Shown here piece after piece: positions 20,488 through 31,779 of a stretch of DNA of 64,000 bases. Position 1 is the first letter of the stretch. Each line of letters starts with the position of its first letter. The notes under the pieces were generated by a model, which had not been told where the DNA came from, did no database searches, and worked only from the letters and a program-made list of their open reading frames with translations. Source of the stretch: Hetaerina americana (lineage: Eukaryota; Arthropoda; Insecta; Odonata; Calopterygidae); the NCBI GenBank assembly GCA_022747635.1, contig JAKTNV010000165.1, forward strand, positions 310,001-374,000. The letters are read 5' to 3'. Made by a program: the position numbers and the translations under genes.

Positions 20488-23400
20488 GTTACGCTGGTTA
20501 TTCTCGGCCGCTTGTGCGCGAGCGATTTGGAGCCGGCGTTGCAAAACGTGATCGTACGGGGGTACCTCCGTGTAACACGGTAGGAGGGGTCGTAAGACAT
20601 CATCCCAAGGCATATCCAATTCCCTCCCATATAAAAGGTAAGGAGGAGTTTGCTCTGTGATTCGATGTTTGCTATTTCTGTACACAAATAATGCAAAATT
20701 TAGTTGATCGTTCCAATCCGAGTGGTCTTGGTTGACATAGTGAGAAATAACGGCGGCAAAAGATTGGTGCGCCCTCTCCAGCCTACCATTGGAAGCGGGA
20801 TTGTAAGGGGAGGTAAAAATTGTCTTTACTTTCAATAGATCACAAATTCCCCTCATAAGCTGTGATGTGAAATTGGCACCTCTGTCAGTGAGAAGGGTGG
20901 CTGGCACCCCATGACGGCAAATGATCTGCTCTACGAAGGCTCGAGCTACAGTTTCTGCGGATTGATCAATGATAGGTATGGCCTCCGGATATCTCGTAAG
21001 ATAATCTTGACATGATAGTATGTAGCGATTGCCTCTATTGGATACTTTTAATGGACCAATTATATCCAAAGCAATTTTCTCGAACGGATATGACGCTTCG
21101 GTGACAGGTTGAATAGGTATTCTTTCCTTTCTTCCCTTTCGTTTCTTGCAGCTTACGCAATTACTAACGTAATCTCGAGTGTCGGCGTACAGCCTTGGCC
21201 AATTTAAATGTCTTTTCACAATATTTAATGTTTTGTCTATTCCTAGATGTCCTGCTAGGGGGCTGTCATGGCATCTTTGTAATATGTAATCTCTCATGCT
21301 TACGAGTGCACAGATGGTGTATAGTGGATCGGGGGTCTTAACGTGGATTTTATAGAGTACTCCATGCTCGTCTAAGAGATAGTTGGGGTTTCGTTCTTCC
21401 GCTAGCGTACGCATTGGTCGAAGTTCCGGACAAATTGACTGTTCTTGCGCAATCTTGGTTTTATCCCAAACTGGCTCGTATTCCGTGTCTTGATGGAGGG
21501 CATTTACTATTGGGTTCACTGCGCGGGAGAGAGCGTCTACGTGCGGAATATCTTTTCCTGCTTTGTACTGTATTGTAAACGAGTATTCGGTGAGCTCCAT
21601 TATCCACCTAGCCAGTCTGGGTTTCGGCTCGGAAAGAGCAAGTAGCCATTGGAGCGGGCTATGATCAGTGATTAAAGTGAACGGACGGCCTAAAAGATAT
21701 ACTCTGAACTTTCTAATCATATGTACGACCGCCAAACACTCAAGTTTAGTGGCGGAGTATGCTTTTTGCTGCTGTGTCAACTGCTTGCTGGCGCATGCTA
21801 TCATATGCTCGCCATCTTCAAAATTCTGCGACAGCACTCCTCCAATCGCCACGGAAGAAGCGTCAGTGGTCAAAATGAATTCTTTCGAAAAGTCAGGGAA
21901 TCGCAATACGGGTTGACTCGTGAGACAAGCCCTTAATTTTTCAAAAGATTTTTGTTGCTCTCTTTCCCAAATAAAGTCCGTATCCTTACTTGTTAGCGAG
22001 GTAAGAGGACTCGAAAATTGAGCAAAATGCAAAATAAATTTCCTGTAATATCCCACTAACCCAAGGAACGATTGCAGTTGCTTAACGTTACGTGGTGCTG
22101 GAAAACTGCTTATTGCATGTATTTTTTCTTCATCGGGTTCCAACCCTTTAGCGGAAACGACGTGACGGAGGAATTTCACTCGTGTTTGGAAGAATTCACA
22201 TTTTTGTGGTTTCAGTTTCAAATTCGCTTTCCTCAGTCTTGAAAAAATATCTCTCAAGCCTAGTATGTGTTTTTCCATGCTCTCATCATGCCGTAATATG
22301 TCGTCGAGATGGAACAAAACTCCTCGATTGATCATTCCATCTAGTACGGTTGTCATAAGACGCATGAATGTGGAAGGCGCGTTCGAAAGGCCGAATGCCA
22401 TCCTGTTGCACTCGTAGTGCCCGTCTGGAGTGCTAAAAGCGGTTTGTGCCCTGTGTTTTTCGTCTACTTCAACTTTCCAGTAACCTTGAGATAAATCTAG
22501 GCAACTGAAATATTTTGTCCCTCCTAACTGATCGAATATTTCGTCCATATTTGGCAGTGGAAATACTTCCTTTCTAGTGACGGCGTTCAGAGCGCGATAG
22601 TAAAAGCAAGGCCTATACTTGACAGGTTCGCCTGGAACATGCTTTTTCTTTACTAGAATCAGAGGAGCAGACCATGGACTGGTAGATGGAGATATGACTC
22701 CCTGATCAAGCATATCCCCGATGGCCTCCTTAAGAGCTTCTCTTTGAGAATGAGGGACGCGATATGGAGCCTTTTTAATGGGTTTGGAATCTCCCACATC
22801 TATGGTATGCTGTACCAGGTTGGTGCATCCCAATTTAATATCCCCGTGGATAAAAATATCTGCATACTCTAGTAAAAGTTGCTTTAAAGAGTCAGTCGCT
22901 TCATTTGGAGTATCAGAAAACGAGAATAGTGACAGTAACTCAGCGGTGGAGTGGTGCTCGGGCCACATTTCTGGGGTTTCTGTTTCAATCGAATTTACAG
23001 CTAGTAATTCATGACTTTCTGAAAAAATGTTGAAACTGTATAAGGACCCTTTTCTTAACATCTTTGGTTCGGGCTGTGTATTACACAACAATAAAGGTAT
23101 TACACCATCGGGGGAGACGGTTGCTAGAACTGGAAGTATTAATACATCTCCCTCCCTTCCCTGAATAATGATATCCTCGCCATAATAGTCCTGAATCTTT
23201 GTACTCGTCAACATAACCGAGCGTGGAGGAATTTTAATTGTATCAACAAATGTAGCTTCATGCGACGCTTTCTCTTGCGTACAGGTTACTCGTCCTTCTG
23301 TCCCGCAATTACTTTCTGCATGGACTACGGATGGATCGCTTTCAACAACTGACGTTTTACATTCGCCTTTCTGCCCAACAGTTAGATTTGCTCCATTAAA

Positions 23401-24243
23401 AATTTCTCGCGTAAAGGTTACTCGTCCTTCTGTCCCGCTAGAGTGAGTGGCCTCAACCAAGACATCTTCAGTATCCCCAAAAATGTCCCCAAGCAACCCG
23501 GTGCTTGTGACTTCGATTCCTGACGGCAGTAATATATCATCACTCAACTCTTCCCAATTAATATTAAGCGAATCATCAACAGCCACGAGTCCATCATTCA
23601 CTTTATCCTTTGAGCTCCTGCTGGCGTTATCCTCTTTGAAAGATTCATTACTCGGTGTTTTAGGCACTGCTTGTATATCATCACATGAAATTATGTCCTC
23701 TAAAAATACAGCGGAAATTTTCTGTTTTGAGTAACCTGATTTTAACATGGTTTCGTGCCCTTCTGTTATTTTCATTTTACCTTCTCCGCTCGAAATGCTA
23801 CTTCCGTATTTTACCATGAAGTCTAGTCCGAGGATACCGTCATACGGTACTTTCCCTAGATTTGCAATCAATGTATCGTGAGGGTAAACTTCTCCATCGA
23901 TAATGAAAGGTATGTTGCATTGCCCTACTGTGGCGAGCGCATGGTCGGAAGCACTTCTCACAGGGGAGGAATAGTGGTCAATTTTTAGGTTTCCAAAAGG
24001 AAAACTTGTACTCTGCATAATACTCACAGCGGCACCGGTATCCACTAAAAAGGAATACACTCTACCTAGTACTGTAACCGAGACCGTGAAGCCGACTTCT
24101 GGTGCTACGACGAGCACTAATTCGTCCCCGACCTGCCGGCCGGGGTGGCCGCGTTTCCCTGATCTCGCTTTTGGGTGGGGGTGGGACAATCTATCGGGCG
24201 ATGGCCCGCTTGCTTGCACACGCCGCAAATCATCAGAGGGCAA
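20488..24243 (-). CDS. pol: E1 errantivirus pol (protease, RT, RNase H, integrase), cut by LINE-A
   Basis: An open minus-strand frame of about 1246 codons of pol plus a short read-through into LINE-A (ORF end 20437). Protease: VDTGAA at 67-72. A long acidic linker (150-430) contains a duplicated GTEGRVT block. RT: CLDLSQGYW (motif A Asp 583) and active site FHLDD at 644-648, where the family has YxDD; residue 548 is Tyr where FDYRALN is usual. RNase H: Asp 794, Glu 835, Asp 860. Integrase: HHCC zinc domain at about 992-1032, then Asp 1060, Asp 1120 and Glu 1156. The protein would copy and insert the element. Its frame is -1 to gag with about 127 nt overlap, the usual errantivirus arrangement. 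Copy 2 (58408-61290) shares both RT substitutions. Confidence 0.93.
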
Positions 24244-25280
24244 TCTTTACTGACATGGCTCCCTTCCCCACAGTTATAACATGCGCGGGGTTTTGTATGG
24301 CAATAGCGCGCGATGTGTCCCACCTTTTTACAGTAATTACAAGTCCGAGGCGCATTAGTTACGTTCCCTCCACCCACCATCAGTGTAGACTGTGGAGGCT
24401 TCGTGTGTACATTTGTCTGGATTGCGTGCACTTGATCCGAAAGACTAGGGCTCACAGTGGGGTTTAAGATTGGCTCGAGATGGGGTTGAACATGACTCGT
24501 GAAATATCGTGTCGGGTCACTGTACGGAAAGGTTGTCGGTGTCTTCACGTTAGGACTGCGCACGGGCATACCAAAGTCATGGTTCTGCAAGAAGTTTACT
24601 TCCCTAACACCTGCGTAATTACGAGCATTGAATTCCTCTAGGTTAGCAAATTCCTCAGACTCTTGCATGGTTCTTGGATTGCGCACTAGCACGAATCGCC
24701 CAATTTTTCCCTAAGTCCGACCAAGAACTGTGAGAGGAGGCGGTTCTCGAGCATAATTCCTGTCGCTTGTGAGTCTGGGTCTAGAAAAGCATCTCTTAGT
24801 TTTCGTCCCAATTCCCTGAGACGGGAAGAATACTCGTTCACGCTTTCCAAGGGGCGTTGCAAACAGCTTGTGAACATTTTTTCAACAGAGACCAGTGAAA
24901 TTTTGGGAATGAAGCGCTTTTTCATTAGTTTAGAAAAATATGTTCATAAGACTCAATAACGTGAGGATTTGACTTAATGAATTCGGCAGCGGTACCGCTC
25001 AGACGCAGCCGTGCTACAATCAAGGTTTGCTTCTCACTCCACCCGCTAAGATGACTCACTAACTTAAAATTGTTCAAAAATTCCTCGATGCTAACGTCCC
25101 CATCACCGCTAAAACTCGGAATTAAATGAATGTGATGTCCTGAAAATGTTTGTTGCATAGTTGGAGGGGAAACAGGGGCGCTTTCTATCATATTAACAGC
25201 GGATGTAAAATCAATTAAGTTCGTATTGTTTGGTGATAAATCACGCTCCCAAGACAGGTGCCCTTGCCACCGAAATCCAT
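24117..25280 (-). pseudogene. gag: E1 errantivirus gag, frameshifted
   Basis: The likely start is ATG 25280 (MDFGGKGT), as in copy 2 (61579). Here about 22 bp are missing just after it, so the longest frame uses an upstream ATG at 25317. A capsid-like part contains IHLIPSFSGDGDVSIEEFL and ARLRLSGTAAEF. The frame shifts by one base near 24930 (a T run) and again near 24705. The last frame holds three zinc knuckles (CNYCKKVGHIARYC, CYNCGEGSHVSKDC, CGVCKQAGHRPIDC), then ends at 24117, overlapping pol. The product would assemble the intracellular particle and bind genomic RNA; this copy is not functional. Confidence 0.9.
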
Positions 25281-25485
25281 TATGATTTAAAGACAATACG
25301 GCTAGGACAAAATTCATTCGCCATATGTTAACAATATAACCGATTCTCGTTACTAAAAAAATGGGGTTAGTTTCCTTTTGGCATTACGCGTAACTACTTC
25401 TTAAATTGAAATTCAATCAAACGAATGAAGCATGATGGACGGAAGGCAAGTTGCATTTTAATAAGCCGCTCCAAGACTCCGCCAC

Positions 25486-25503
25486 CCCACACCTGACACC
25501 AAT
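25486..25503 (-). promoter_or_regulatory. E1 primer-binding-site candidate
   Basis: On the minus strand TGGTGTCAGGTGTGGGGT follows the LTR end (GCGACA) after two to three bases. It differs by one base from the E3 candidate at 3013-3030. Confidence 0.7.
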
Positions 25504-25504
25504 A

Positions 25505-25834
25505 TGTCGCGTGGACATAGTAGGGTTGGGTTCGTGGAATCAAAGAGGGGCTTTCCTTGCTATACATTTATTGGACCTACTACACAAGGAGTCCGGCCCG
25601 GAAGGAAAGAGGAAGCGTAGAGACAACAGCGGAGAAAGCAAGGTTGACTTCTAAGGGGCTCACAGTTTGATTTCAAAGCCGGGGTGATGTCGCGGGGACA
25701 TGATGCTAGTTCTGATGTTTCGGAAAAGCCAAGTAGATGGCAGTCTCAATACATAATGTCGCGGGGACATGATGCTCGGACATCTAGAAGGACTCATGCG
25801 GGCTAGTGTCCTTTTCGTCGAATCCGCGATAGCA
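25505..25834 (-). repeat. E1 5' LTR, copy 1
   Basis: About 330 bp. On the minus strand it begins TGCTATCGCGG and ends CCACGCGACA. The match to copy 2 (61804-62135) stops within a few bases of the AGCA at 25831-25834; beyond it copy 1 meets LINE-C and copy 2 meets LINE-D sequence, which sets the outer boundary. Both copies are followed by AATT. Inside, ATGTCGCGGGGACAT occurs twice and a variant once at the edge. The 3' LTR of this element is missing. Confidence 0.78.
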
Positions 25835-25838
25835 AATT

Positions 25839-26331
25839 CGGAGTGCTGATGGACCGGAAACTCCTTTGGAACGCCCAAGCGCTTCGTGTACGTAGAAAGG
25901 CATTCGCGGCGCTTAATCGGCTCCGGCCGATTATCCGCCCGCCGGTCCTGAGTATGGACACAAAGCGTAGACTTTACCAAGCGTGCGTGCTGCCTGTCAT
26001 CACGTACGCTGCTCCGGAATGGTCAGGAGTGTCGCGAACGAGTCTCGCTCAAATTCAGGTGGTGCAGAATTCTGCTCTTCGTGACATCATGGCACGCGGT
26101 CGTTACGCCCGCGTTTCCGAGATGCACGAAGACGAATAGCTGGAAACCCTGGACGTCCTTCTGCCTAGAATATCTAGAAAATTCTTCATAAAAGCGGCAG
26201 AAGCAGGGGTAAAAGTAATTCTCCCGGTTGGCGACATTAGGGTCTGGCCATGGGACCGCTACAAGCGCCCCATATCATCCCAAGACGAGCAAGACCCCCT
26301 TCCGGCAAAGAAGAAGCCAAGGCTGCTCTGA
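25839..26331 (+). pseudogene. LINE-C RT C-terminal fragment
   Basis: The plus frame reads LMDRKLLWNAQALRVRRKAF, then LYQACVLPVITYAAPEWSG and QNSALRDI, the C-terminal part of Jockey-clade RT proteins. One in-frame TAG at 26137-26139 interrupts it, and it ends with TGA at 26329-26331 after KKKPRLL. The RT active site and everything upstream are missing; it starts at the E1 LTR boundary. The 26332-26450 stretch is probably its 3' UTR. Confidence 0.8.
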
Positions 26332-26512
26332 GCGGGAATAAATCAAACGACTGAAAACGCAGAAGAATTCTTCCCGCCTTAGTAGCCTTGGAGGCTGGAA
26401 AGGCGCAGTGTAAGGGCTACGCAAGAGCCCTTGCAAGAAACTGCTCTATAAGCAAAGCGGAGCAGTGACTGAAGACACTAAAGGTTGAGGAAATCTCTTA
26501 CGGAGGCCGAAC

Positions 26513-26640
26513 CTGCTGTTGTCTCTACGCTTCCTCACTCCTTTTGGGCCGGACTCCTTGTGTAGTAAGTCCAATAAATGTATTGCAATGAAAGACACTC
26601 TTTGATTCCACGAACCCAACCCTACTATGTCCACGCGACA
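26513..26640 (+). repeat. E1-type LTR 3' fragment, opposite orientation
   Basis: Positions 26513-26640 match the last 130 bases of the E1 LTR, in plus orientation, and end ...CCTACTATGTCCACGCGACA. The LTR end abuts LINE-B sequence. The preceding 60 bp do not match the other LTRs, so this is a truncated or variant LTR. Confidence 0.75.
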
Positions 26641-28163
26641 AATGGAGTAAAGATCTTGAGGAGTAATTTCCGAGAATATGTGGAATGGGCAAAGTGACAG
26701 GCAAGAGACGCTGTTCAATGCTTCTGAATCCAACGATGATGTATTATGGTTTTTTAAAATGCAATCGAGGGAGTCGGCAGAGGTATTTGCTTTGTCGCAG
26801 TAATCGTATAGTGCTCTCCCGTTATGTGGTATTGGCGGGGTGGGTACCTTTTTCCTTCGTAGACAGCGGGCTAGGGTCCATGCCGAATTATCCTTATGTG
26901 AGAGTGAACTTATTTTCTCTCGCCAAGTTTTTTCCCAATGTGTTCTAGTTTTGGATGTTACAAGGTTTTGAAGTGCACAGAAGCGGATTTTATCTTGGCG
27001 GAGATGAGTGCGTTGCCATGAGGGCTCTGGCCTTGTTTCTAATGGAAGTTATGCGCAAAATATCCGGAGGTAGTGTGGCACCAGCGATGGAGGCCGGAGA
27101 AGTAGGGTAGCAAGAGCGATGAATGATTTTGGTTAAGGTGCTTGTGAAATCTTGAGCCGCTTTCTCTATGCTGTCTGGAGTGCTAGCAGGACATGGGACA
27201 AGGTTAATGGCCAAGCAGTTTTCTTTAAATAGTTTCCAGTTAACTCTTCTAGTTGGTTCTGGTTGTATGGAGGAGGGTAGGAACGCAGTAAAATATGGGG
27301 CAGTGGTCCGAGGCTGAGTTATCTAGGTTAAGGATTTGGAATGCGATATCTGCGGATAATAGAACTACATCCAGGATATCTGAGGAGTAGGGGTGATGAT
27401 GGAAGTGGGTAGGGAAAGGCGGTGAGTGAATTTGCAATATTTTTGGTAAATAGGAGCTTATGAAGGGCTCGCCCTCGTGTGATAGTGGTTTTGCAACCCC
27501 AGACAGAATATTTGGCGTTTAACTCACCACCTTTTATGAGCTTTGGGTGCAGTAGGGATGAGAGCGCTGATAAGCCAGGGGCGTCTGACTTTGAGGATGA
27601 AGGTGGAAAGTAGGCTGACCAAATGTTAAGGGTCCCAGTAACTCCTTTTATTGCTATTCCAGCGAGTTCCAGTTTTTGGGTGGGTGGGGGTTGAAGTTAT
27701 GTGAAGAGTAGGTTAGTTTTGGATAGGATCATGACCCCGCAACCAGGATCATTAGCTCTATCTCTTCTGATTATAGAGTAATTTGGACAATTAAATGTTT
27801 GGCTATTATTATTTTTGGTTTCTTAAAGAAGGATGATGTCTGGATAATGATTGGTTATTAGGAGGTTTAGCTCTTGTTTTTTGTTTTTTATGCCATTTAT
27901 GTTCCATTGTAAAACTTTAAGGAAGTGGTTGTATATTTGTGAAATGGGCCCCATTTACAAGTTGAAGAAGGGCTGGTATAAGGTCATTGGTGATGATGCT
28001 AATAAGGGTTTTACTGTCAGTAGGAGACTGAGGTTTCGTAATTATGCTCATTAGAGCAGTTCTTATATTTGCGGTTGATGATTGGTCATTGATTGAGGGA
28101 GAGTGTTGCCCAGAGGGTGGCGGAGGGTGTTAATCGGAGGTTGGGGGAGAGTTAAGAGATGAT
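26641..28163 (-). pseudogene. LINE-B copy 1 (Jockey-type), 5' part
   Basis: On the minus strand, from 28163: the end of ORF1 (Pro/Ser-rich, PPPPSGQ-type), then an endonuclease opening VLQWNINGIKNKKQEL with IILL followed by a stop where IILLQETK is expected, RRDRANDPGCGV, SAYFPPSSSK and ASDHCPIF, then the RT N-terminal spacer (TLTKIIHRSCY, IRNKARAL). It is cut at 26640 by an LTR piece before the RT core. Several stops and shifts. Copy 2 is at 54234-56793; that copy has lost most of the endonuclease but keeps the RT. Confidence 0.82.
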
Positions 28164-28677
28164 TAAGGTGTTCACAGCCGAACTGTCAGCTATCAAAAGG
28201 GCCCTAAAAGATATAAAAGAATGTAATGGCTCTTCTCTCATCTGTTCGCACTCATTTATTTCCCTATAATCCATGTCAATCTTGTCATCAATGCACCTGA
28301 TGGTTCAGGAGATCTATTATACCCTGTGGTCCCTTCAGATAAAGGGGAAGTAAGTATCCTCTATATGGACTGCTGGTCATGTGAGAATACCAGGCATTGA
28401 AAAAGCTGGCAAAGCAGCAAAGGAAGCCCTGGTCAATCTCAAAACAGACTCAGCATTGCTTCATTTGGTGGACGTCGGGGCTGCCTTGCGGAATTTTGTT
28501 CTGAACCAGTGGAAGGAAGCTTGGTGATTCTTGCAAAACAAGGAACTTAAGGCCATAAATTTGGTTGTTTTGACAGTGCCCTCTTCCATCTGGAACAATC
28601 AGAGGAAGAGGTCAGGATCATGCGCATAAGAATAGGGCACTTAGCCCTCACACACTCTTCATGGAGACAAAAGTGCA
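28164..28677 (+). pseudogene. LINE RNase H domain relic
   Basis: The plus strand reads VFTAELSAIKRALKDI (RNase H Glu motif), then a broken stretch, then WTAGHVRIPGIEKAGKAAKEA (WxxGHxGIxGNExAD type), then EEEVRIMRIRIGHLALTHS, the usual tail of Jockey, R1 or I-type ORF2 proteins. At least three stops and shifts. It joins LINE-B at 28163 and the AT-rich block at 28678. It is not from LINE-A or LINE-B, which show no RNase H. Confidence 0.8.
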
Positions 28678-29110
28678 ACCTCCTTTTTAATTATGTTGAT
28701 TGTGACGTGAATTCATTTTTTCTTCTACATTCTGTTCGATTGGCATTGCTTTTATTCTTGAAAATGCCATTATTTAAGGATACAAGTGTGACCTTTATAT
28801 TTCAAATGCATTTAATGTACTCACTTTCACAGCAAACCGATAATGGTTGATTATATGCAGTTAAATTGAGTACACTATGCATTTAGACGGGCTTTATTTT
28901 TATACAAATTCAGAATCAATGGAAACAAAATTTAATTAAATATTGGAGCAATGTAAGACAATAAGAAGTCTCCTTGAATTTGAGTGTTTGTGTACAATAA
29001 TTAAAAAATGTTTAACTACACCAATATAATGGCATGCTCATTTAAACTGTTAAATTCTCATTAAGTATGATGAACGATCATGCATCAATTGTCCTTTGAA
29101 TATGGAGAAT
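28678..29110 (+). repeat. Third, diverged copy of the arm AT-rich block
   Basis: It aligns with arm 2 at about 49880-49978 and 51312-51640 (the mariner skipped), in the same orientation: CTCCTTTTTAATTA, GATTGGCAT, AAAATGCCATT, ATTCAGAATCAATGGAAACA and GAAGTCTCCTTGAATT. It has no mariner at the TA site. It shows that this block is itself a dispersed repeat. Confidence 0.75.
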
Positions 29111-29429
29111 TTAGTAGACCAAAATGTGCAAACATAATAAAATGGCAGCCATCATAATTTCTGTCAAATTTCCTTGAAGATTTAGCAGTTTTAATGTAGC
29201 GTTCTTGGATTTATTTTGATGAATGCACCAAACTCATAGGATTTCATTTCCACCTTACTCATCTCTCAATAAACAATCAGTGTTACAAAAACAGCGTAAA
29301 AAATAGATAGTTTTACATTTGAATGTCCACAATATGAAATGTGCTGTAAGTTGATGAAATTCCACAAAAAATAGTATTATTTAGATTTGCTCTACCCCTC
29401 ATGGTGTACAATCATGACTCCACAGCTAA
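29111..29429. other. Gene-free AT-rich stretch
   Basis: No coding frame, repeat or motif is recognised. It may extend the AT-rich repeat on its left. Confidence 0.4.
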
Positions 29430-29945
29430 TTAAAAATGGTCTGCCGAAATCACGTTGCGGTGTATTAGCAAGGGAGCAAAAATCTCTCTTGTGTAGTTGC
29501 AAGATTTGTATGATATGTTTAGGGAAATGACCCCATAACTCATCACTGTAATTCAAATGACATGGAAAGAAGACATGGTCAAGTATTAAACGATACTCAT
29601 TTGAAATGGGAAAGTTGAGCTTTAATCAGTTCATTACAGATCTGACTGATGTGAGTCTCCCTGTTTAGTTTCCTATCTATATTAATTCATAGTATTTTAG
29701 AATTTTCAACATCAGTACATTTTTATATACTATAACTGCATACAATATGCTGAGTTTTGTTAGTATTTACACATAAATGATTAATATGAAACCTGCCTGC
29801 TTAGCCTGTCTTTGAGTGGCTCTGAATCGTACCTTTGCAACTTCTAGATTTTGACATTATTGCACACAAAAAGCATGATAAGGATATAAAACATATGTAG
29901 GTTTAATATTACACGGCAAATCAATAATCATGATGATACCCAAAA
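29430..29945 (-). pseudogene. CR1-type RT C-terminal relic
   Basis: The reverse complement aligns with the CR1 LINE at about 33700-34200: ATCATGATTATTGATTTGCC, AAAACTCAGCATATTGT, GAGACTCACATCAGTCAG and GAGTTATGGGGTCATT. The RT active-site region is decayed (ATATCC replaces the YADD-coding bases) and stops occur throughout. The copy at 30779-34536 is better preserved and lies in the opposite orientation. Confidence 0.78.
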
Positions 29946-30179
29946 TAGCTCAAAGACTAGAAATTCTTCATGAAAATATGTGCATTGAAATTATTATTGG
30001 AAGCAAAATGAGGCCATGTTTTTATGAACAAATTAATCCTAGAACTACTAAAAATTTAAGAGAAATTAGGTAAATCAGACTGTTGTGCTAAGATACAATT
30101 TTCAAGGAAATAATGAAATTAACTCCTAATAATAATAATCTAGGAGGAACTTGAATCCTTAAAATAAACATCCTTATCC
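29946..30179. other. Gene-free AT-rich stretch
   Basis: Nothing recognisable; a short AAT repeat lies near 30125-30140. Confidence 0.4.
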
Positions 30180-30778
30180 TCTTCCTTCCCTTTTCTTGCT
30201 TGCCTCACATTCTCCCCTCTATTACCATCTTGAACAGTCCCCTGTCGGTCAATATGCCCTTCATCCATTTTCCAGTCCACGACTATTATCCTGCTTCAAT
30301 GACCACATTTCCGCAGCTTATATAACTCTGCACCATATCAAAAGTTTCCCCAGTCTTTTTTTATATCCTTACTCAATGTCCCATTCATCAACTCTCTCCT
30401 CCTTATGAAAGCCTCTGTGCCTAGCGTAATTCTTCTCCATACGTCCCTACTACTTTGACCGTGGTGGTCCAAATGCTTCAGAGATACGTGAACTCTTCTA
30501 CCTGCATTAGTTTTTGCCCTCCTATTTTAATGTTTAGCTTAGCTTTTTTCTTTCTAGAAAATTGCATATCCTTTGTTTTATTAATATTGATTCTCATCCC
30601 ATACCTGTCGCCCTGAATTTCTAATTCACTCAGCAATGCTTACAACCCCTGGCTGACTGACAAACTAAAGCTTGGTCATCCGGAAACATAATTAATTTTA
30701 CGAATTCCCTGCCCACTTTCATTCCCACCTTCAGTTCTTCCCATGCCTCTTTCATCATTTCCTCTGCATTGTTGTTCA
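30180..30778 (-). pseudogene. RTE LINE copy A, RT C-terminal part
   Basis: Minus-strand matches to RTE copy B (36118-36930), including NAEEMMKEAWEELK, VGREFVKL and FPDDQALVCQ at the RT active site (FADDQALV in copy B). Many indels. The match stops near 30778 where the CR1 LINE begins, and resumes at 34537. Confidence 0.82.
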
Positions 30779-30994
30779 AGATGGCGTCAACTTTGGCCAT
30801 ACAATGATGTGGCTCTTGTAAAACACGACTCAAAGTACGTGATATGGTCGTTAGTTGCGATATTTGCTCAGGTGTATATCACCATAAATGCTCCGGCTTA
30901 AGTGATATAACATTAAAAGCTCTCTCGGACTACCAAGACATTTACTGGAAGTGTTTTTTATGCCGTGTAAATAAGCCAAATATTTACCTACAAT

Positions 30995-31776
30995 ATGGCG
31001 GCCGATATTGAAAATTTGAAAATGGAGTTACAAACTCTCCAATCTACCGGATCCACGGAAAGTACTACCTTGCAGCCAATTGCAAAGGAAGCTGTAACGT
31101 TGTCTACGGAAGTGAAACCTGAAGTCAACGAACAATTAGGCCTCAATAGTGACAACTTCGATTTGTGCCCCAAAAATGTAAAAGCAAAATTTATCACCAT
31201 GAGTTTCGAATCCATCGTTACTGACGAGGAAGGTTTTCAAAAGGTGAATTACCAGAAAACAAATGCAAACGAAATAAGGTTTTTGGGAGTTGTAAGCAGC
31301 CTGCTGTTACGTGCAATTTTGTGGGAGTTCCTCGCAAGACTCTCTTCTACATTGGTCGTGTCCAGTCCAATGCAACGCCTGATGACATTGTGAAGCATCT
31401 GTCCGGAATATTTCCTGGGAATGACTTCAAATGTGAAAGTTTGAGAGTTGGTGAAGTTTATAATTCTTTTAAACTCTGTGCGCCAATTAGCCTTAAGGAT
31501 CAACTTCTTAAAGAAGTTATTTGGCCAGTAGAAGTGAAAGTTGGGAAATTTTTCCCCCCAAAACCGCAGAAACTGACCCCTACTCATGAAGAGACAGAGA
31601 ATATTGCTGAAGGGTCAGCTGCGGTGGTGAATCCGAACTCCGAGTTGAAAACTAGTGATGCGCCGGTATCCACCTCAGCAACAAGGGGCCACACCGATAA
31701 CACTACGGAAAAGTGTTCCTTAGAGAAACGTGTTACCCGCCTCCAAACGGGAATATCAAAACCAAAGTCCTTTTGA
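30995..31776 (+). pseudogene. CR1-type LINE ORF1
   Basis: It starts MAADIENLKMELQTL with a predicted helical N terminus. A frameshift near 31300-31330 separates it from TLFYIGRVQSNATPDDIVKH and FKLCAPISLKDQLL ... WPVEVKVGKFF, an RRM-like fold common in ORF1 of arthropod CR1/L2-type LINEs. It ends with a TGA at 31774. It would bind the LINE RNA. No zinc finger is visible in what remains. Confidence 0.72.
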
Positions 31777-31779
31777 CTA

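Noticed and set aside
23447..23734. Plus-strand ORF opposite the E1 pol linker
   Set aside because: An antisense shadow of a low-complexity linker in the open pol frame.
26446..26733. A 95-codon minus-strand ORF
   Set aside because: It runs from LINE-B into an LTR read in antisense; a chance fusion.
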